Part shown: positions 40,853 to 44,774 of the stretch, one piece after another
How the letters are laid out: every line of letters begins with the position of its first letter
Position numbering within the stretch: position 1 is the stretch's first letter
Source of the DNA: DASYPQ01 sp041488095
Lineage (GTDB): Bacteria; Planctomycetota; UBA1135; GCA-002686595
Direction of reading: 5' to 3'
Length of the DNA stretch: 44,774 nucleotides
NCBI GenBank assembly: GCA_041488095.1
Contig: JBGPOP010000034.1
Coordinates: 1 to 44,774, forward strand
Made by a program: the position numbers and the translations under genes
The notes under the pieces: generated by a model
The model's input: the letters and a program-made list of their open reading frames with translations, nothing else
Told to the model about the DNA's origin: nothing
The model's database searches: none

Positions 40853-41437
40853 CTAGGGCTGCGCCGCGGAGGGCTCGCGGCCTTGCAGCCCGATCTCGGC
40901 CGCGTGCGGGCGCAGGGCGCCGATCACGAACGCGATGTGCTCGGAGAGGTCGATCCCGAGCTTCTCCGCGCCCGCCGTGACCTCCGCGCGCTCGACCTTG
41001 GCCGCGAAGGACTTGTCCTTCAGCTTCTTGATCACGCTCTTCGGCTCGATCGTCGTCACCCCGCCGGGTCGAAGGAGGCAGCAAGCCCCGATGAAGCCCG
41101 TCAGCTCGTCGCAGGCGAGCAGCGCCCGATCGAGCTTCGTCTCGTACGGCACGTTCCACTTCGTGTAGTGCGCCGAGACCGCGTGCGCGACCTCCGCCTC
41201 GCCCTGCTCGCGCAGCCACGCGACGATCCGTTGCGGGTGCTCCTCCGGCCAGGCCTCGTAGTCCGCGTCGTGCAGCATGCCGGCGATGCCCCAGCGCTCC
41301 TCGTCGCCAGCCCCGACGCCATAGCGGTGCGCAGCCGCGCGCATCACGATCTCGACCGCGCGCGCGTGCTTGCGCAGCGCGTCGGTCCTCGTCCACTCGC
41401 AGAGCTTGGCCCAGGCCTGTTCGCGGGTGAGCGGCAT
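40853..41437 (-). CDS. HD-domain phosphohydrolase-like protein
   Basis: A 194-residue protein of the HD superfamily. The opening His in 'LRKHARAVEIVMRAAAHRYG', the HD pair in 'GIAGMLHDADYEAWPEEHP', a His in 'AVSAHYTKW' and the Asp in 'LLACDELTGF' give the H-HD-H-D metal set. Related stand-alone proteins are annotated only as HD-domain hydrolases; the substrate is unknown. It is convergent with the reductase gene (9 bp apart). The MITE copy 2 lies just upstream of it. Confidence 0.88.
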   Translation of the reverse strand: MPLTREQAWAKLCEWTRTDALRKHARAVEIVMRAAAHRYGVGAGDEERWGIAGMLHDADYEAWPEEHPQRIVAWLREQGEAEVAHAVSAHYTKWNVPYETKLDRALLACDELTGFIGACCLLRPGGVTTIEPKSVIKKLKDKSFAAKVERAEVTAGAEKLGIDLSEHIAFVIGALRPHAAEIGLQGREPSAAQP

Positions 41438-41482
41438 CGAGACACGAGGGTACCTCTCCGGCCGGATCCGACGCCACGCTAG

Positions 41483-41649
41483 GAATCTGGCCCCCTTGAT
41501 TGTGCCTCGATCCGCCCCAAGTCCTTCTCCGCCAACATTCTGTCAGCGGCCCAGGGTTCCCCGGCGCGCCTGGCGCTCATGATCGGTCGTAACCCCCTGC
41601 GCTGACTGGACCTCCCCGAGAGTCAGGGACAGCGAAGTGTGCCAGGTTC
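41483..41649 (+). mobile_element. 167-bp MITE-like element, copy 2, with 9-bp target duplication
   Basis: The sequence runs from GAATCTGGCCCCC to the complement of GAACCTGGCAC and is flanked by the identical 9-mer CCACGCTAG at 41474-41482 and 41650-41658. It is about 95% identical to the copy at 1622-1788, in opposite orientation. It inserted between the HD gene and the kinase gene, and its right end contains one of the possible kinase start codons. Confidence 0.88.
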
Positions 41650-44491
41650 CCACGCTAGAATCCGCGCCCCGGTGGTCCCGACCGAGCCGATCCGCACCCA
41701 ACCAGCGCCCCTCCCGCGCGCCGCGGGAGGATTCCGCCTCCTTCGGGAGCTGGGACGCGGCGGGATGGGCGTCGTGTACGAAGCCGAGGAGCTGGCTTCC
41801 GGCCGACGCGTCGCGCTCAAGATCCTGCCCGCGGAGCTCTCGGCCTCCGGCGAGGCCCTCGAGCGCTTCCGCCGCGAGGCCCGCTTCGCGGCGGCCATCT
41901 CCGACACGCACTGCGTGTTCGTCTACGGCGCGCACGAGGTGGAGGGCTCGCCCGCGATCTCCATGGAGCTGTGCGGATCGGAGACCCTCGAGGACCGGAT
42001 CCGCGCGCGCGAGCCGGTCCCGATCCGGACCGCCGTGGGCTGGATGATCGAGGTCCTCGACGGCCTCGAGGCGGCCCACCGCGCCGGAGTCCTGCACCGC
42101 GACGTCAAGCCCTCCAACTGCTTCCTCGGCCCCGACGGCCGCGTCAAGATCGGGGACTTCGGCCTCGCGCGCACCCTCGAGCGCGACGTCCATCTCACGC
42201 AATCCGGCGCGTTCCTCGGGTCGCCGCTCTACGCCTCTCCCGAGCAGGTCCGCGGACGCGAGATCGATCTCAGGAGCGATCTGTACTCCTGCGGCGCGAC
42301 CCTGTCCGCGCTGCTCACGGGCACGCCGCCCTTCAGCGGACAGAACCTGGGCGAGGTCCTGGCGAGGATCCTGTCCGAATCGCCGCCCAAGCCGCGATCG
42401 ATCCGCCCCGAGATCCCGCGCGCGCTCGAGCGGGTCGTCCTGCGGGCGATGGCCAAGGATCCCCGGCGCCGCTTCCGCGATCACGCCGGGTTCCGCGCCG
42501 CGCTCCAGGGGTTCGTGTCCGAGGCGCCCCCCGGAAACATGGGCTGGAGGTTCGTCGCCAGCGTCATCGACCTGGCGGCCGGGGTCGGCATCTACATGGT
42601 GCTCGCGATCGGCCTGTGGTTCGCGAGCGCCCGCTCCGGGCATTTCAGCGAGCTTCCGTCGGCCGCCTTCGCGCTGTCCGGGTACGCGGGGGTGTTCCTG
42701 GTTCTCGCGCTGTGCGAGGGATGCTTCGGGGCGACGTTCGGCAAGTGGCTGATGGGCCAGCGCGTGGTCGCCGTATCGACTGGGCATCGTTCGTTCCCGC
42801 GAGCCGCCTTGCGCGCAGGCGTGTTCATGTCCCCGTTCGTCCTGGTGCAGGCGCTTCGGCCGGCCCTGCTGCTGGCGACCTGGACCTCCCCGTACATCCC
42901 CTTCGTCATTCCCTTCCTGATCGTCCTCGCCTTCCTCGCGACCCTGCGCCGGCGGAACGGGTATCGAGCCGTCCACGAGCTCGCCAGCGGCACACGAGTG
43001 ATCCAGGTTCCGCCGGTCTTCGCGCGCCGCTTGCGGCCTGCGACCGCATCGAGCCGCAGGCCGGAGCCCGAGATGGGCCTGCCGGGCACGGTCGGGACCT
43101 GTCAGGTCGAGGGCGTGATCGGCCGGACTCCCCTCGGCCCGCTCATGCGAGGGCGCGATCCCGGTCTCGGGCGCACGGTCTGGATCCAGGCCTACGTCGA
43201 GAGCCCCGGGCCCGCGCTCGACCACGCGCGCCGCTCTCTGGCCCGCGTGGGACGGCTGCGCTGGCTGCACAGCCACACGGAGCAGGGCGTGAGGTACGAG
43301 GTCTTCGAAGACCCGGGAGGCGCAGGCTTCAGCGACATGATCCGCGCGGGCCTCGATTGGCCTCAGACCTACCGGTTCCTGCTCGCCCTCGCGGAGGAGC
43401 TCTCCGAAGGCAACCCGGCGAGCTCGGGCTTCGCGGGACGCGGCGTCTGCCTGGAGCAACTCTGGATCGACCGCACCGGCAATCTCCGTGTGCTCGACGA
43501 GCCGATCGGGAGCGGGCCATTCCGCTCCGTGCCTCCGCTGGAATTCCTGGGCGAGACCGCCCGAACCATGTGCCTCGGCAGCGGGGCGACCGGCCTGCCT
43601 CCCGATCTTCCCCATCACGCGGAGGGGACGATGCGGCGCATCTGCGGGCTCGGCGATCTCTTCGGAAGCGTCGACGCCGCGCACAGCGCCCTGGCCGCCC
43701 TGTCCTCCCGTCCGACCGCTCTGGCGCGGAGGATCCGGGTCACGCAGATCGCGGCGGCGACGATCGCGTCCACATTGACCCTGTTCTTCATGGTGACCGC
43801 GTGGCTGGTCACGGTCAGCAACGCGAACCAATCGAAGCACCAGGCCCGTCTCCATCGACTTCTTCGGTCCGACTTCTCGTCGGCGGTGCTTCAGGACGGC
43901 GGGCCGGAGGACGCCGAGGATCGCCGGGCGCGACTGACGCTGATCTCCTACTACTCGCAACCCTGGGCATCGAAGGCCGACGCGGGGGCGCAAATCGAGG
44001 GGCGCGAGATCATGGACGAGGCGCTGCGACTCGTTCCCCACCCGACGACTGCGGAGGTCCGCGTGGCGGCGGAGAGGCTCGCACCTCGCGTGCGAGCCGG
44101 CGGCCTCGCGCTCGAGGACATCTACGAAGACGCCCCGAACCTGCGTGGTCCCCTGGGGCGGAGCCTGGTCGCCTGGGTGGCTCTCAGCATGGTCCTGGCG
44201 TTTCTCCTTCGCGGCGGTCTCTCGCTGCGGCTGTTCGGCATGGACATCCGCGATCGTCGGGGAGAACGCGCGTCGCGCCTCCGTTGCGCGGGACGGGCCT
44301 TGATCCTGGGGTCACCCCTCGTCGCCTTCGTCCTCGCCCTCGCCCTTCTCCCGACGTCGTCGGGGAGCGTGCTCGCCCCGCTGGCCCTGGCCCTGATGGC
44401 GGTCTTCGGCCTCGGCCTGGTCTGGTCGGTCTGGAGCCCGACGCGCGGTCCTCACGACCTGATCGCGGGCACGCGGCTCGTGCCGCGGTGA
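41639..44491 (+). CDS. Ser/Thr kinase-RDD-pseudokinase-RDD membrane protein
   Basis: Up to 950 residues. The N-terminal Hanks-type kinase is complete: glycine loop 'LGRGGMGVVYEA' (39-50), Lys 61 in VALKIL, HRDVKPSN (153-160), DFG (173-175) and SPEQ (200-203). From about residue 298 follows an RDD domain with several membrane segments ('GWRFVASVIDLAAGVGIYMV'). Residues ~510-690 look like a degenerate second kinase domain without HRD or DFG, then a helix ('TIASTLTLFFMVTAWLVTVS'), an extracytoplasmic stretch and a final RDD-like membrane region. It is probably an envelope receptor. The start is uncertain: GTG 41639 lies inside the MITE; GTG 41672 or 41675 just downstream are more likely native starts. 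Confidence 0.85.
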   Translation: MPGSHARIRAPVVPTEPIRTQPAPLPRAAGGFRLLRELGRGGMGVVYEAEELASGRRVALKILPAELSASGEALERFRREARFAAAISDTHCVFVYGAHEVEGSPAISMELCGSETLEDRIRAREPVPIRTAVGWMIEVLDGLEAAHRAGVLHRDVKPSNCFLGPDGRVKIGDFGLARTLERDVHLTQSGAFLGSPLYASPEQVRGREIDLRSDLYSCGATLSALLTGTPPFSGQNLGEVLARILSESPPKPRSIRPEIPRALERVVLRAMAKDPRRRFRDHAGFRAALQGFVSEAPPGNMGWRFVASVIDLAAGVGIYMVLAIGLWFASARSGHFSELPSAAFALSGYAGVFLVLALCEGCFGATFGKWLMGQRVVAVSTGHRSFPRAALRAGVFMSPFVLVQALRPALLLATWTSPYIPFVIPFLIVLAFLATLRRRNGYRAVHELASGTRVIQVPPVFARRLRPATASSRRPEPEMGLPGTVGTCQVEGVIGRTPLGPLMRGRDPGLGRTVWIQAYVESPGPALDHARRSLARVGRLRWLHSHTEQGVRYEVFEDPGGAGFSDMIRAGLDWPQTYRFLLALAEELSEGNPASSGFAGRGVCLEQLWIDRTGNLRVLDEPIGSGPFRSVPPLEFLGETARTMCLGSGATGLPPDLPHHAEGTMRRICGLGDLFGSVDAAHSALAALSSRPTALARRIRVTQIAAATIASTLTLFFMVTAWLVTVSNANQSKHQARLHRLLRSDFSSAVLQDGGPEDAEDRRARLTLISYYSQPWASKADAGAQIEGREIMDEALRLVPHPTTAEVRVAAERLAPRVRAGGLALEDIYEDAPNLRGPLGRSLVAWVALSMVLAFLLRGGLSLRLFGMDIRDRRGERASRLRCAGRALILGSPLVAFVLALALLPTSSGSVLAPLALALMAVFGLGLVWSVWSPTRGPHDLIAGTRLVPR

Positions 44492-44499
44492 TCCCGCCG

Positions 44500-44774
44500 G
44501 AATCTGGCCCCCACCGCTGTCCAAGGATACTGATGCTTGAGGAGGTTTTTCGGGCTTTGTGCTGAAACCGGAGGGGGTTCATCCAGTCGCGCCGGGGAAC
44601 AGCACCCCGGCCTCGCCCGGGGAGAAAGGACCTCCAGTGCGCTTCCAGCCTCCTCGTTGCCCTCGCCCCGACTGCCCCTCGCTCTGCTCCGGTCATCACC
44701 GCTGGTGCTTCAAGGGCCACTTCCGCCGGGCCTGCGACGGCAGAACCGTCCAGCGCTTTGTGTGCCTGGAGTGC
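44500..44774 (+). mobile_element. Left part of a second IS of the same family
   Basis: The element begins GAATCTGGCCCCCACCGCTG, the same terminal repeat as the IS at 11334-12499, nine bases after the kinase stop. It continues to the right edge of the window. Between the end and the transposase lie ~135 bp of leader as in the first IS. The far end and target duplication cannot be seen. Confidence 0.85.
44637..44774 (+). CDS. Transposase N-terminus (runs off the window)
   Basis: The first 46 residues of a transposase homologous to that at 11358: 'RCPRPDCPSLCSGHHRWCFK' and 'CDGRTVQRFVCLEC' form the zinc ribbon, with more of the cysteines retained than in the first copy. The GTG start is preceded by GGAGAAAGGA. 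The rest lies outside the window. Confidence 0.85.
   Translation, partial: MRFQPPRCPRPDCPSLCSGHHRWCFKGHFRRACDGRTVQRFVCLEC

Noticed and set aside
1..44774. CRISPR arrays, rRNA and tRNA genes
   Set aside because: No short regularly spaced repeats and no recognisable RNA gene were seen; a covariance search for tRNAs could still find one that I missed.

Overview
The window is a high-GC (roughly two-thirds G+C) bacterial chromosome segment with dense, often overlapping genes and no rRNA, tRNA or CRISPR that I can see. Several traits point to the Planctomycetota or a similar environmental lineage: a Hanks-type kinase fused to RDD membrane domains, large secreted proteins related to DUF1570/DUF1080 families, a secreted repeat protein, and above all an integron whose integrase lies in the same orientation as its cassettes, an arrangement known from planctomycetes and spirochaetes. 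The assignment is inference; no marker gene settles it.

Left part (1-15.4 kb): the start of a secreted repeat protein, a 167-bp miniature transposon with a perfect 9-bp target duplication, an NAD-dependent epimerase, then a co-directional run of two transporters and an Xaa-Pro dipeptidase (peptide uptake and cleavage). Next come an AAA ATPase/DUF4143 gene behind a strong palindrome, a cupin, a RidA deaminase, a lipoprotein, an L,D-transpeptidase, a complete IS element, an exported TPR-like protein, and a tight crcB-DUF190-rlmN operon (fluoride export and rRNA methylation).

Middle part (15.3-24.7 kb): a chromosomal integron. The tyrosine recombinase IntI (23.1-24.2 kb, minus) is followed by an attI-like site and then by cassettes, all read leftwards: GIY-YIG nuclease, Cys-rich protein, one-helix membrane protein, SEC-C protein, HicB with an amber-interrupted HicA, a larger block (AbiE-type toxin-antitoxin pair, PNPOx-like flavoprotein, four-helix membrane protein and, on the opposite strand, a broken AAA/DUF4143 gene), and a short-chain dehydrogenase lacking its catalytic lysine. 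Seven attC-like sites are visible. The island is bracketed by ~197-bp diverged direct repeats made of the 3' end of rlmN and the 3' end of a large secreted-protein gene, so a once continuous rlmN / secreted-protein junction is now split.

Right part (24.6-44.8 kb): a minus-strand operon (questin-oxidase-like protein, beta-carbonic-anhydrase-like protein, two large paralogous secreted proteins with a decayed metallopeptidase core), an esterase, a secreted alpha/beta hydrolase with IS91-type debris upstream, three overlapping paralogous small exported proteins, HrpB helicase, an exported amidohydrolase, a ferredoxin-NADP reductase, an HD-domain protein, a second copy of the 167-bp miniature transposon (inverted relative to the first, own 9-bp duplication), a kinase-RDD-pseudokinase-RDD receptor, and the beginning of a second IS of the same family as the first.
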